The notes under the pieces: model-generated
The model's input: the letters and a program-made list of their open reading frames with translations, nothing else
Told to the model about the DNA's origin: nothing
Database searches by the model: none
Part shown: positions 24,544 through 33,196 of the stretch, piece by piece
Layout: each line of letters opens with the position of its first letter
Numbering within the stretch: the stretch's first letter is position 1
Assembly: GCA_030612685.1 (NCBI GenBank)
Contig: JAUWNK010000002.1
Coordinates: forward strand, 48,001 to 93,223
Length of the DNA: 45,223 bases
Source: Desulfobacteraceae bacterium
GTDB lineage: Bacteria; Desulfobacterota; DSM-4660; Desulfatiglandales; B25-G16
Reading direction: 5' to 3'
Translations under genes and position numbers: made by a program

Positions 24544-25689
24544 CTAAGTTAGTAGATTTCTGGCCATTATGATCTTTTCGATCTCTGTTGTCCCCTCATA
24601 AAGCTCTGTAATTTTGGCATCCCTATAGAGCCTTTGGACCTTATATTCAGCCAGATAACCGTAACCTCCGTGCATCTGAAGGGCCATATCAGCACATTTA
24701 ACTGCCATCTGGCCACAAAATGATTTTGCAGCAGCAATAAGCTTGTGGTCTATAGTGCCCTGATCCACTCTCCAGGCTGCTTCATAGACCAGGTTTCTAC
24801 CTGCCTGTATCCAGGTAAACATATCTGCAATCTTGAACTGGATAGCCTGGAAAGATGATAAAGGGGCACCAAAGGCAAATCTCTTTTTCACATGCTTTAT
24901 GCTTTCCTCCAAGGCAGAGCGGGCTATTCCAACTGCTTGGGCAGCCACACCAATCCTGTTAAGATTAAAGAGATGCATAGACTCAATAAAACCATTTCCT
25001 GATTCTCCAATGAGATTGGTGCACGGCACTCTCACGTTATTGAAAGAAAGTTCCGCTGTATCAGAGGCCCGAATACCAAGCTTGCCGGTTAAATGACTTG
25101 CCTCAAATCCTTTTCGATCGGTTTCCACCATGATCATGCTGTGCCGCTCGTGTCTGTTTGGGTGATCCGGGTCGGTTTGAACAAAGCAAAGGAGATAATT
25201 TGCCCTGTCTCCATTTGTAATAAACATCTTTGAGCCATTGATTATATATTCATCGCCTTCCCTGATGGCAGTTGTAGATGTAGCGCCCGCCAGATCGGAT
25301 CCGGCATCCGGCTCTGTCAATGCACTGCCCATAACTGCCTCACCTTTTACCAGGGGAGGAAGATACCTCTTTTTTTGCTCCTCTGAGCCAAAGGCCTGTA
25401 TAACTTCAGCTCCAAAACATGATGCCAGAACTGCTATAGCTATGCCCGGGTCAACAACAGTAAATTCTTCAAATATCAGGCAGTTCTCCAAAATACCCAT
25501 ACCTGCCCCCCCATATTCCTCTTTTATCCATATCCCCACAAAACCTAATTCAGCTGCATTCTTAAAGATCGCCTCATCAAAGGACTCATCCCTGTCAAAC
25601 TCTTCCGCCCTATCAGGAAACTCCCCTTCAGCAAACTCTTTGGCTGCCTTCACTATATCCTTCTGTTCCTTGCTCAGTTCAAAATCCAT
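24544..25689 (-). CDS. Acyl-CoA dehydrogenase family protein 3
   Basis: A 381-residue enzyme with the complete short/medium-chain pattern: FAD segment MGSALTEPDAGSDLAGA (about 120-136), MHGGYGYLAEYKVQRLYRDA, and the catalytic E365 within ELYEGTTEIEKI. It is the only one of the three dehydrogenases here with the canonical C-terminal Glu. It starts an apparent operon, 13 bases before the HMGCS-like gene, which is followed by a thiolase. It would introduce the double bond into an acyl-CoA and pass electrons to EtfBA. The ATG is preceded by an AGGAGAG site. Confidence 0.93.
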   Translation of the reverse strand: MDFELSKEQKDIVKAAKEFAEGEFPDRAEEFDRDESFDEAIFKNAAELGFVGIWIKEEYGGAGMGILENCLIFEEFTVVDPGIAIAVLASCFGAEVIQAFGSEEQKKRYLPPLVKGEAVMGSALTEPDAGSDLAGATSTTAIREGDEYIINGSKMFITNGDRANYLLCFVQTDPDHPNRHERHSMIMVETDRKGFEASHLTGKLGIRASDTAELSFNNVRVPCTNLIGESGNGFIESMHLFNLNRIGVAAQAVGIARSALEESIKHVKKRFAFGAPLSSFQAIQFKIADMFTWIQAGRNLVYEAAWRVDQGTIDHKLIAAAKSFCGQMAVKCADMALQMHGGYGYLAEYKVQRLYRDAKITELYEGTTEIEKIIMARNLLT

Positions 25690-25841
25690 TTTTCTCTCCT
25701 TTTATATTTTTATTTAAGGTTTTGTAATTGCTCAATATCCTTTGGACTTATTGTTTGTTATAAAACCCAACCCCACATTTTCCACGCTTTATTGAGCAGA
25801 TGCAAGGTTTTGCTCATATTTTTTTATTTGAGAAAAATACG

Positions 25842-27101
25842 CTATTTTATATATGGATATAACATGTAACACCATAGGTATTTTGAAAGAAGGCTTCCCT
25901 CTCCTATAATTCTTTTAATGTTCTCTAAATTATCTCTTCTCAGGATCACACTAATTAAAGGACCGATATCAGCTGTCTTACCTATAATTTGAGCACCTAC
26001 TATGATCCCATTTGTAATCAACAATCGGTGATAGCCATTCCTTTTGTCCTCAATTATTCTTAAGTCCCCTCCCTCAAAACTCTCCATAGTATGGCCAATC
26101 GATACAGCATAAGTCCCAAGAATATCTACCACACTAATATTCATTGCCCCGGAATAATTCTTTCTAATCCCAATTGAATTATAACCAGCAATATCACCCT
26201 GTTGTTTAGCATTATGCCAAAGAAGGTATAAAATATCTTTACCTGTTATGGCATCTCTTGATTCCACACAATCACCACAGGCATAAATATCCTCAGCATT
26301 TGTCATCATCTGCCCATTGACCTTTATACCACCAAGTGAGCCTATTTCCATCCCTGCCTTTTGAGCAAGTTCCATAGAAGGCCTTATTCCCAAGGCCAAA
26401 ACAACCATGTCGCACCCTATTTCTCTGCCCTCAGTAACAACACTCCTAATGTGGCTGTCTCCATTAAATCTAATGGCCTTCTGTCCAGTTATAACATCGA
26501 TCCCATAATCCTCAATAATCTTTCTGATAATCAAGGATGCTTCTTGATCAAAGATAGTTGGTAAAACCTGTTCCAATTGTTCAACCAGGGATACCTTTAA
26601 GCCCCTTTTCTTTAGACTTATACTTGCCTCTACTCCTATGGGCCCAGCTCCAATGACTACTGCTTTTTTGCCATTAAAATTATAGATTTTTTCAGCATCC
26701 CCCAGAGATTTCAAAGCAAAAATACCTTCTTTACCCACACCTGGGATTGGTGGCACTAAGGGCTTACCACCCGTAGCAATTATCATCTTATCATAACCTA
26801 CACTTCGTGTTTCTAAAATCACTAACTTTTTTTGAGTCTCAAGCCCTGTTACCTTTTGTCCAAATAAAATTTTTATATTATCCCTTGAATAGTCCTTGAA
26901 GTTCTTTAAAAAAACATCCTCTTTTTTCATTTCCCCAGAAATATATCTTTTTGACAAAATACAAGGACTATATTCGGGAAAGGGCTCTTGGGAGATCATA
27001 GTAATGGTTGCCTCTTTGCTATTTTTTCTGATAGCTGAGGCGGCACTGTTTCCTGCAACACCGTTACCTATAATAACTATTTGTAAATCCTTTGTTTTCA
27101 C
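25842..27101 (-). CDS. FAD/NAD(P)-dependent oxidoreductase, AorC-like
   Basis: A 419-residue pyridine nucleotide-disulfide oxidoreductase-type flavoprotein. An N-terminal FAD Rossmann motif IIGNGVAGNSAA (about 10-21), an NAD motif AVVIGAGPIGVEAS (about 145-158) and a second FAD segment EDIYACGDCVE are clear. A YSPCIL segment (C47) resembles the CoA-disulfide reductase/NADH oxidase branch. It starts at a GTG that overlaps the stop of the aldehyde oxidoreductase gene by one base (TAGTG), so the two are translationally coupled. By analogy with AorC of Aromatoleum aromaticum it would connect the tungsten enzyme to NAD(H). Confidence 0.88.
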   Translation of the reverse strand: MKTKDLQIVIIGNGVAGNSAASAIRKNSKEATITMISQEPFPEYSPCILSKRYISGEMKKEDVFLKNFKDYSRDNIKILFGQKVTGLETQKKLVILETRSVGYDKMIIATGGKPLVPPIPGVGKEGIFALKSLGDAEKIYNFNGKKAVVIGAGPIGVEASISLKKRGLKVSLVEQLEQVLPTIFDQEASLIIRKIIEDYGIDVITGQKAIRFNGDSHIRSVVTEGREIGCDMVVLALGIRPSMELAQKAGMEIGSLGGIKVNGQMMTNAEDIYACGDCVESRDAITGKDILYLLWHNAKQQGDIAGYNSIGIRKNYSGAMNISVVDILGTYAVSIGHTMESFEGGDLRIIEDKRNGYHRLLITNGIIVGAQIIGKTADIGPLISVILRRDNLENIKRIIGEGSLLSKYLWCYMLYPYIK

Positions 27102-29044
27102 TACTTTTTTTGTAGGCTCGGAACCATCTCTTCAAGTCCCAGCTCAAGGAGTTTCTCCTTTGTGGGAATACCTGTTTCAATATTCCATCCCCTCTCATCA
27201 TAATAATCCCTGAGCCACTGTTCCACATCTTCTCTGGTAAGTCTTCTCGTCTTGTAATAATCCATCATATAGAGCTCTTTCCCTTCATGAGTTACCATGG
27301 GCTGAAACCACACCCCGGGCGGCTCATCATCTTTCTTTGAAAACCCTTCCCTGACGTTGATCATTTTAAATAAATTCCAGACCCTTTCAGAATATTTAAT
27401 AAGCTCTTGAGGGCTCAGATCGATGCCAGTTGCCGCTGAATAGAGTTCCGCTATTATATCTATATGATAAAATCTGTTGTTTACATGCCTGTTGCAGATG
27501 CCTAAAGAATTAAATAAAGCGAGCCAATGTTCAGAGGATGTGACGAACCTTCCTATATTAATCTTCAGGGGGGAGTCAAAAGATCTATCAATTGCCTCTT
27601 TAGACATGCCCATTCTTTGTGCATGCCTTCTGACAGTTTCAATAGGTTGATTCAGGGCATATAGACCTGATCCACCAGATTCAGCATTGGGCCCCCTGGG
27701 ATAGGTTAACTGTGCAAATTCATTTGTCCCCAGTCCCGAAATCCTCGGTTCCCATATACCCTCTCTTCCTTTGATAACTGCGGTGCTATTTTTTATTAGA
27801 TCCTCACCAAAGGCCTTCATCAATCCCTGCCAGCTATCTGCAATCACATTGCCAAAGCCCTCTCTGTTAGCTGTCTTCTCAAGCCATGTAAGCACAACAT
27901 CAATATCTCCCCTCTTTAAAGGTAGACCGCCCACATCAGAGCTACCTATAGTTCCTTGTTCATGAAGGGTAAAAATAAAGTCAAGCAAATCGCTAAATCC
28001 CAGTTGATCTATCCCTAATCTATCTGTTACTTCTCCAAATTTTACTGCCTCCCCGGAGTCTTTGAGGTCTAACCTGGTTGAAAGTATTGCAGCGTTTAGA
28101 TATGCAGCCGTTGACCATTTAAGACCTTTAAATCTACCTGAGCGCATTTCGACAATCTCTTTATCTGCAATAAAACAGGAGGGACATCCAAAGGCCGTTT
28201 TCCCCAATTTTTTATAGGCCTCAAAACCAATCCCTTTATCGATTATCTTTAGATCAGGCACAAGCGTACGGTTTTTAGTGTATCCAAATTGAACTCTATA
28301 ATTAGCCCAGCTTTGCATGATACCGTACCTTACTATATCACCGTGATAGGCATATCTCTTGGCCCCCTCAAATAAGGTTTCCCGTGCCTTCTTGAACCTT
28401 TCTGCATCTGCAATCTTTATCGAGCCTGTACCACTGGCCACCAAGGCTTTCAGATTCTTGCTCCCCATGATGCCGGCTAAACCACCTCTACCCAGGGAGG
28501 AACCAAGATCACATGCAGCCTGGGCGAGTTTGCCTAAGTGTTCTCCAGCCTGACCCATGGCAATCACGCCACAATCTCCATACACATCCCATAAATTTTC
28601 GGTGGTTTCGACAATATCTTTCCCCCAGAGGTGAGTTGCATCACAAATTTCGACATCATCATTAACAATCTTTATGTATACTGGTTTGCTGGCCTTCCCT
28701 GTTATTATGATATGATCATAACCAGCAAATTTAAGCATGAATCCAAATCTCATAGCCCCGCCTGCTGAACCAATAGCTCCGGTTTCTGGATATTTTGTAG
28801 TGCCCATGACTCTTGGACTCCCAGGGGCACCAGTGCCAGTCAATGGTCCCGATCCAATGATAATCGGGTTCTCTGGTGAATAGGGATCGGTTCCTGGCTT
28901 TAAAAGATCATATAGCAACCTTTGTTGGATACCCATACCACCAAGAAATTTAACTGCCATGTCAAGGTTTAGAGGTTTTTCTTCAATTACACCATCTGTT
29001 AGATCTATATAAAGCTCTTTACCTGCATAGCCAAAGTAATCCAT
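27101..29044 (-). CDS. Aldehyde:ferredoxin oxidoreductase family protein, AorB-like and divergent
   Basis: A 647-residue AOR-family protein. The N-terminal domain is typical (YAGKELYIDLTDGVIEEKPL, then GPLTGTGAPGSPRVMGTTKY), as is the pterin-binding AQAACDLGSSLGRGGLAGIM region. The iron-sulfur motif, normally C-x2-C-x3-C plus a late Cys, reads C287-x2-C290-x3-D294 with C517 (NSLGICNRH): the third ligand is Asp. The EGPEYET segment that supplies an active-site Glu reads GLKWST. It is therefore a divergent branch and the substrate should not be assumed to be a simple aldehyde. Coupled to the flavoprotein downstream. A CAGGAGA site lies before the ATG. Confidence 0.88.
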   Translation of the reverse strand: MDYFGYAGKELYIDLTDGVIEEKPLNLDMAVKFLGGMGIQQRLLYDLLKPGTDPYSPENPIIIGSGPLTGTGAPGSPRVMGTTKYPETGAIGSAGGAMRFGFMLKFAGYDHIIITGKASKPVYIKIVNDDVEICDATHLWGKDIVETTENLWDVYGDCGVIAMGQAGEHLGKLAQAACDLGSSLGRGGLAGIMGSKNLKALVASGTGSIKIADAERFKKARETLFEGAKRYAYHGDIVRYGIMQSWANYRVQFGYTKNRTLVPDLKIIDKGIGFEAYKKLGKTAFGCPSCFIADKEIVEMRSGRFKGLKWSTAAYLNAAILSTRLDLKDSGEAVKFGEVTDRLGIDQLGFSDLLDFIFTLHEQGTIGSSDVGGLPLKRGDIDVVLTWLEKTANREGFGNVIADSWQGLMKAFGEDLIKNSTAVIKGREGIWEPRISGLGTNEFAQLTYPRGPNAESGGSGLYALNQPIETVRRHAQRMGMSKEAIDRSFDSPLKINIGRFVTSSEHWLALFNSLGICNRHVNNRFYHIDIIAELYSAATGIDLSPQELIKYSERVWNLFKMINVREGFSKKDDEPPGVWFQPMVTHEGKELYMMDYYKTRRLTREDVEQWLRDYYDERGWNIETGIPTKEKLLELGLEEMVPSLQKK

Positions 29045-29102
29045 CCGATATTCTCCTGATAATTAATACCATGTTGCGTTCAATCAGTTACTTTCCAAAA
29101 TT

Positions 29103-29220
29103 GTCATTGCGAATACTTCGTTGCTCAGCATAAACTCAGTGAAGCAATCTAAAGACCGGATTGCCACGTCGCTTCCCGCCACGTTTCACTCGCGGCTTCG
29201 GCTCACCCTCGCAATGACAT
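29103..29220. repeat. TCATTGCGA...TCGCAATGA palindromic element inside the aor operon
   Basis: TCATTGCGA at 29104-29112 is mirrored by TCGCAATGA near 29209-29217. GTGAAGCAATCTAAAGACC and related GCTTC-rich pieces lie between. Same family as the palindrome at 10401-10550. It fills most of the 209-base space between the ferredoxin and AOR genes. Confidence 0.7.
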
Positions 29221-29253
29221 GATTGCAACTTGGCATAAGATTGTTAATTTTCC

Positions 29254-29736
29254 TTATTCCTTTAGTTTGATCAAGGCCTCAGCAAGATAGCCTGCTCCTA
29301 ATTGCCTTCTGGATATAGCTGCTTCATCTGCTGGTAACCATGTCAGTGCACCATAAAGGCAGTGCTTAACACACTCCGGATCAGAATCACATAGATCGCA
29401 CTTTATCATACATTTAGTATCTTCATCCCAGGTAACGGCACCAAAGGGGCATACTACCATACACATCCTACAACCAATGCACCTATCAGGGTCTATAACT
29501 ATGGCCCCACTCTCATCACTGCGAGATATCGCCCCCATAGGACATACATCCATACAAAGGGGTTTTTCACAGTGCTGACACATCATGGGAACATTCATAT
29601 CTATTTTATATGCCCAGAGTGTTGTTATCCTTGCCTTTGCCAAACTAAAGAGATGCTCTTTATTAAAAGAGCAACTTAGGGCACACTGTCTGCATCCAAC
29701 ACACTTATCGGGATCAATCATCAGAATTTTCTTCAT
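29254..29736 (-). CDS. 4Fe-4S ferredoxin-type electron-transfer subunit, AorA-like
   Basis: A 160-residue polyferredoxin of the HycB/DmsB type. Four Cys groups can hold four [4Fe-4S] clusters: C12/15/18/22, C53/56/61/65, C86/89/92/96 and C109/113/116/122/126. No twin-arginine or signal peptide is present, so it is cytoplasmic. In the AorABC enzyme of Aromatoleum a protein of this kind and size is the filament-forming electron conductor. Here it is upstream of the AOR and flavoprotein genes on the same strand, separated from the AOR gene by a repeat element. Confidence 0.9.
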   Translation of the reverse strand: MKKILMIDPDKCVGCRQCALSCSFNKEHLFSLAKARITTLWAYKIDMNVPMMCQHCEKPLCMDVCPMGAISRSDESGAIVIDPDRCIGCRMCMVVCPFGAVTWDEDTKCMIKCDLCDSDPECVKHCLYGALTWLPADEAAISRRQLGAGYLAEALIKLKE

Positions 29737-29913
29737 TAATTTTCCTCTGTCTTTAAAATTTGCCTATATAGATGTCATAGCCCTGCAATAGAACAGACAG
29801 GCATCATATTTCCCGGTGCCTTAAGTAATATGACTCAAAGGAGGTTGGATAAGGGAAAAGGATAAAATAAAGGAGAAAAGAGCGCACTACGATTATGAGA
29901 TATAAGAGTAACA

Positions 29914-30072
29914 GTTTAGCCACTAAGCCACTAAGAAAAGATATAAATTTCAAAATCTTATAAGAAAAAGGAAGATTAATTCCCAAAAAAATTTACAGAT
30001 ATTACCTTTTACTGTGCATAAGAAATAATGAATTATTTTAGAATCTTAGTGTCTTAGTGTCTTTGTGGCTGA
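29914..30072. repeat. AGCCACTAAG/CTTAGTG inverted repeat
   Basis: Bases 29737-30101 hold no gene. TTTAGCCACTAAGCCACTAAG (29915-29935) is mirrored by CTTAGTGTCTTAGTGTC plus TTTGTGGCTGAA (30044-30072), with an AT-rich centre of about 110 bases. An intergenic palindromic repeat upstream of the AOR set, in the place where its promoter would be expected. Confidence 0.65.
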
Positions 30073-30101
30073 AATAATACGCTAAATATTAAAGGATTTC
30101 C

Positions 30102-30533
30102 TTAAGGACTTTTGAAGACATAACTAAGCTGACCATTTGGCAGTGTATTGAACTCGGTTTTTAGCTCCATTCCCACATCTAAATCTTCATAGGATATATC
30201 CTTTGATATTCTACCAAAGACCTTGTAGTCATCATAATCAAGGAGGGCAATGGTATAAGGGAGATCATCCTCAAATCCCACTGGCCCATACTTTAACTCA
30301 CTAAAGCTTAACAGTCTTCCAGTTCCAGTTACCTCAAACCATTCCATATTGCTATTAAAGCACTTAGAGCAATCCGATCTCGGAGGAAAGTAAATAGCCC
30401 CACACTCTTTGCATTTGGTGCCCATTACTTTTCCTTTCTCAAGATAGCTTATAAAATCATTCGTCTTGGTAATAGCTGTAAAGCTTACAGTACCAAATTT
30501 TTTAAATCTATCATCTACTTCTTTTTTGGCCAT
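30102..30533 (-). CDS. DUF35 OB-fold/zinc-ribbon protein (thiolase partner)
   Basis: A 143-residue protein: an N-terminal helix, a rubredoxin-like zinc ribbon (GTKCKECGAIYFPPRSDCSK then CF, two CxxC pairs) and a DUF35 OB fold with GTGRLLSFSELKYGPVGFED. An alternative TTG start 15 bases upstream would overlap the thiolase gene; the ATG at 30533 is preferred because GGGAG lies at the right distance before it. The thiolase stop is four bases before this ATG, so the pair is coupled. In archaea the DUF35 subunit bridges thiolase and HMG-CoA synthase and helps pass the intermediate; here it would serve the thiolase encoded just upstream. Confidence 0.9.
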   Translation of the reverse strand: MAKKEVDDRFKKFGTVSFTAITKTNDFISYLEKGKVMGTKCKECGAIYFPPRSDCSKCFNSNMEWFEVTGTGRLLSFSELKYGPVGFEDDLPYTIALLDYDDYKVFGRISKDISYEDLDVGMELKTEFNTLPNGQLSYVFKSP

Positions 30534-30537
30534 TTTC

Positions 30538-31704
30538 TTATCTCCCAAGTATAGTTACATTTCCATAAAGACCAACACCACCAATATTATGGGTAAGACC
30601 AATCTCTGGATCTTTAACCTGCATTTCTCCGGCCTCTCCCCTGAGTTGAAGCACTATTGTCCTAATCTGCGAACCTCCTGTAGCTCCGATAGGATGTCCT
30701 TTAGACAGAAGGCCGCCATCTATATTAACAGGGATGCTTCCCTCTTTATATGTCTCCTTAGATGCAATCAGATCCTTCCCCTCTCCTGGATTAGCGAATC
30801 CTAAGTTCTCATATGCCATCATCTCCGCAATGGTGAAACAGTCATGTACCTCAGCCACATCTATATCTTTTGGGGTAATCCCAGCCATTTTATATGCCTG
30901 TTTCCCCGCCTCAATACCTACATTTAAGCCAGTGAAAAGATCTCTGCCTGCCATATTAACCGCCTCAGATGCTGCACCGAGGCCCAGTATCCAAACAGGC
31001 TTATCACACATGGCCTTGGCCTTTTCCTCATTTGCTACGATGATACAGGAACTACCGTCTGCATTGGCGCAGCAATCTCCTACCCTTAATGGTTTAGCCA
31101 CCGTGGAAGAAATATTGCTTTCAGGATCAGTGAACATCTCCATAGTTACAGACTTTCTGTAGACAGCCTTGTCATTTATCTGACCATAGGTGGCTGCCTT
31201 AACCCTTATTTTAGCCAGATCTTCCCCTGTTGTTCCATATTTAGCCATATGGGCACGGGCATACATGGCATAATAGGCTGGCATCATTGTGCCAAAGGGA
31301 GATTCCCACTGAATATCGGCCCCTCTCCCCATCCTCTCCTGTGCCTCGCTGGATGAGATTTCTGACATCTTCTGAAAGCCTATAATGGCAACAATATCAT
31401 GTAAGCCTGCCTTAATCATTGAATAGGCTACCCTTAAACCCATACTACTTGAAGAACAGACTGATTCAATATAAAAGGTAGGCTGAGGAATAAGGCCAAG
31501 ATACTCAGCAATTACCCCGGCAGGAGATCTCTGCTTATCGTATTCAGGAGCTGAGGCAATTATAGATGCATCAATATCTTTTATTTGTGTCTTAGCATCC
31601 TCCATGGCCTCCTTAAACCCTTCAAAGGCAAGTTCTCTGATTGAACCTGGATATCCTCTGACAAAACTGCTTTGTCCAACACCAATAATTCCAACCTTTC
31701 CCAT
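30538..31704 (-). CDS. Thiolase family protein (SCP2/lipid-transfer type) 2
   Basis: A 388-residue SCP2-type thiolase from the ATG at 31704; an ATG two codons earlier abuts the GGAGGA ribosome-binding site and is less likely. The nucleophilic Cys lies in YIESVCSSSSMGLRVAY (C83 from this start). VHDCFTIAEMMAYENLG, GGLLSKGHPIGATGGSQI and GLTHNIGGVGLYGN supply the remaining conserved elements. It is only moderately similar to thiolase 1 (for example DADISSS-type segments differ), so the two likely act on different acyl-CoAs. It is directly followed by its DUF35 partner. Confidence 0.92.
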   Translation of the reverse strand: MGKVGIIGVGQSSFVRGYPGSIRELAFEGFKEAMEDAKTQIKDIDASIIASAPEYDKQRSPAGVIAEYLGLIPQPTFYIESVCSSSSMGLRVAYSMIKAGLHDIVAIIGFQKMSEISSSEAQERMGRGADIQWESPFGTMMPAYYAMYARAHMAKYGTTGEDLAKIRVKAATYGQINDKAVYRKSVTMEMFTDPESNISSTVAKPLRVGDCCANADGSSCIIVANEEKAKAMCDKPVWILGLGAASEAVNMAGRDLFTGLNVGIEAGKQAYKMAGITPKDIDVAEVHDCFTIAEMMAYENLGFANPGEGKDLIASKETYKEGSIPVNIDGGLLSKGHPIGATGGSQIRTIVLQLRGEAGEMQVKDPEIGLTHNIGGVGLYGNVTILGR

Positions 31705-31845
31705 AATCATTCCTCCATTTTAAGCTTATCTATTTCTAACCTTTTCTCGGATTTTTATAGCTACATTATAACTACAAAATAGTTACTAAAATTGTCAATA
31801 TTAAACAGAGAGATATTAACCTTCCTCTATAAATCTTCGGACATT

Positions 31846-32388
31846 TTATTTATTAAGCAAAAAATATAAGCTTAGGGCCATGACAGTCTGGCCATGATTA
31901 ATCTCCCCATCCCTGATCATCTCCGGAATCCTTTGGAGCTCAACTAAACATACCTCAATGTCCTCTGCCGGATCAAGGTTAGGTTCAGTCACCTTTTTTA
32001 CTCCCCTTGTTAGATAAGTCAGCCCTATATGGTTCAGGACTGCGGGTTGTGGGTAAGTGCTTGTTAAAAGAGAGAGATCTTCCGCAAGATACCCTGTCTC
32101 TTCCAAGAGTTCTCTTTTGGCAGTTTTATCAGGGCTGAGATCATCTTTATCTATCAATCCCCCGGGTAACTCCAAAAAAATCTGGCCACAACCATGCCTG
32201 TATTGCCTGATCATGACAAGGCGATCATCAGGTGTAATGGGTATAATCTGCACCCAGCTTGGAAAATCAATAATATAAAAATTGTGCTCCCGGCCTGTCC
32301 TTGGAGAACGGCAGCGGTTTATTCTAATAGAAAAAAGGCTCATGTCAGGCCCTTTGGTTGATTCAATTATCGGCCATGGCTTTATCAT
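31846..32388 (-). CDS. Nudix hydrolase, ADP-ribose pyrophosphatase-like
   Basis: A 180-residue Nudix protein. The Nudix box reads GGLIDKDDLSPDKTAKRELL followed by EETGY: the REL-x-EE-x-G core is intact and an Asp replaces the first Glu. The upstream strand WVQIIPITPDDRLVMIRQYR and ELPGG are typical of the ADP-ribose/nucleoside-diphosphate-sugar group. It would hydrolyse a nucleoside diphosphate linked to another group. A constant-end repeat (copy E) ends the space 17 bases before the ATG, so the native promoter may be displaced; no ribosome-binding site is visible and a later Met (M16) is possible. Confidence 0.88.
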   Translation of the reverse strand: MIKPWPIIESTKGPDMSLFSIRINRCRSPRTGREHNFYIIDFPSWVQIIPITPDDRLVMIRQYRHGCGQIFLELPGGLIDKDDLSPDKTAKRELLEETGYLAEDLSLLTSTYPQPAVLNHIGLTYLTRGVKKVTEPNLDPAEDIEVCLVELQRIPEMIRDGEINHGQTVMALSLYFLLNK

Positions 32389-32405
32389 AGGGCAAGTGCC
32401 TAAAG

Positions 32406-32505
32406 CCCGCCCTGGCGCGACGTGATTGTAAAAAGCTAATGCCGCTTTAATAATTCTAAGCGGGAGCTATTAAACTCAGTCCTCGCGTCCGGGTCTGGGC
32501 CAGGG
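32406..32505 (+). repeat. 101-bp constant-end element, copy E
   Basis: 100 bases from CCCGCCCTGGCGCGAC to GGTCTGGGCCAGGG. The interior has AGC...CCGCTT paired with AAGCGG...GCT and is unlike the other copies. It lies between the isochorismatase-fold and Nudix genes, next to AAGTGCCTAAA repeats on both sides. Confidence 0.8.
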
Positions 32506-32596
32506 TTATAAGTGTCTAAAGTGCCTAAAATGAACTCAACAAACACAACAAACAACAACTACTGAAAACTGACGGCTAAATGCTGAACGCTAACTG

Positions 32597-33175
32597 TTAA
32601 TCAACTCCCAAATCAGAGAGAAGCTCTGATGAGGTACTTACCTTAAGAAGAGGGTAAAGAGCTGTCCGCCTGTATAAATTCAGGGTGTCCTTATGTATCT
32701 TCTCAGATGCAGCCGCTGAACAATCAGAGACGATAACACTCCTAAAGTTATAGCATATGCCATCGAGGGCAGTTGTCAGCAGGCAAACAGGTGTGGCTAT
32801 GCCAGTCACAGCACATATGGTAATCTGCCTTTCTTTTAAGTATTCTGCCAATCCAGTTTGAAAAAAGGCAGAAAAACGGGGCTTTGGAAGCCAGAGGTCA
32901 CCAGGTTTTCTCTCAAGCTCATCAATGAGCTGAGCACCTTCTGTTCCTGATAGCGATTCCGGTTCCATTCCGGCACTAAAGATAAAATCATCCACCTTAA
33001 AAGAGTCTGTAGCAAAGATAACAGGCCATCCATTCTTTCTAAATGTACTTGTAAGATTCTTTATAGGATTTACGATTACCCTGGCATAGGGAGTTATCTT
33101 TAAATTACGTCGAGGATCAAAATAATCCTTGACCATATCTATAACCAAAATTGCCGGGTTATCCTTGGTTGCCAC
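32597..33175 (-). CDS. Cysteine hydrolase, isochorismatase family
   Basis: A 192-residue cysteine hydrolase. The triad Asp-Lys-Cys is visible: D13 in AILVIDMVKDYFDP, K98 in LWLPKPRFSAF and C131 in TGIATPVCLLTTA, with the usual cis-peptide segment before the Cys. Members hydrolyse amides or vinyl ethers such as nicotinamide, N-carbamoyl compounds or isochorismate; the substrate here is unknown. The start is GTG with a poor ribosome-binding site. Its 5' region lies in the left arm of the large inverted repeat. Confidence 0.88.
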   Translation of the reverse strand: MATKDNPAILVIDMVKDYFDPRRNLKITPYARVIVNPIKNLTSTFRKNGWPVIFATDSFKVDDFIFSAGMEPESLSGTEGAQLIDELERKPGDLWLPKPRFSAFFQTGLAEYLKERQITICAVTGIATPVCLLTTALDGICYNFRSVIVSDCSAAASEKIHKDTLNLYRRTALYPLLKVSTSSELLSDLGVD

Positions 33176-33196
33176 TTGATACCTGTTATTACTCGT

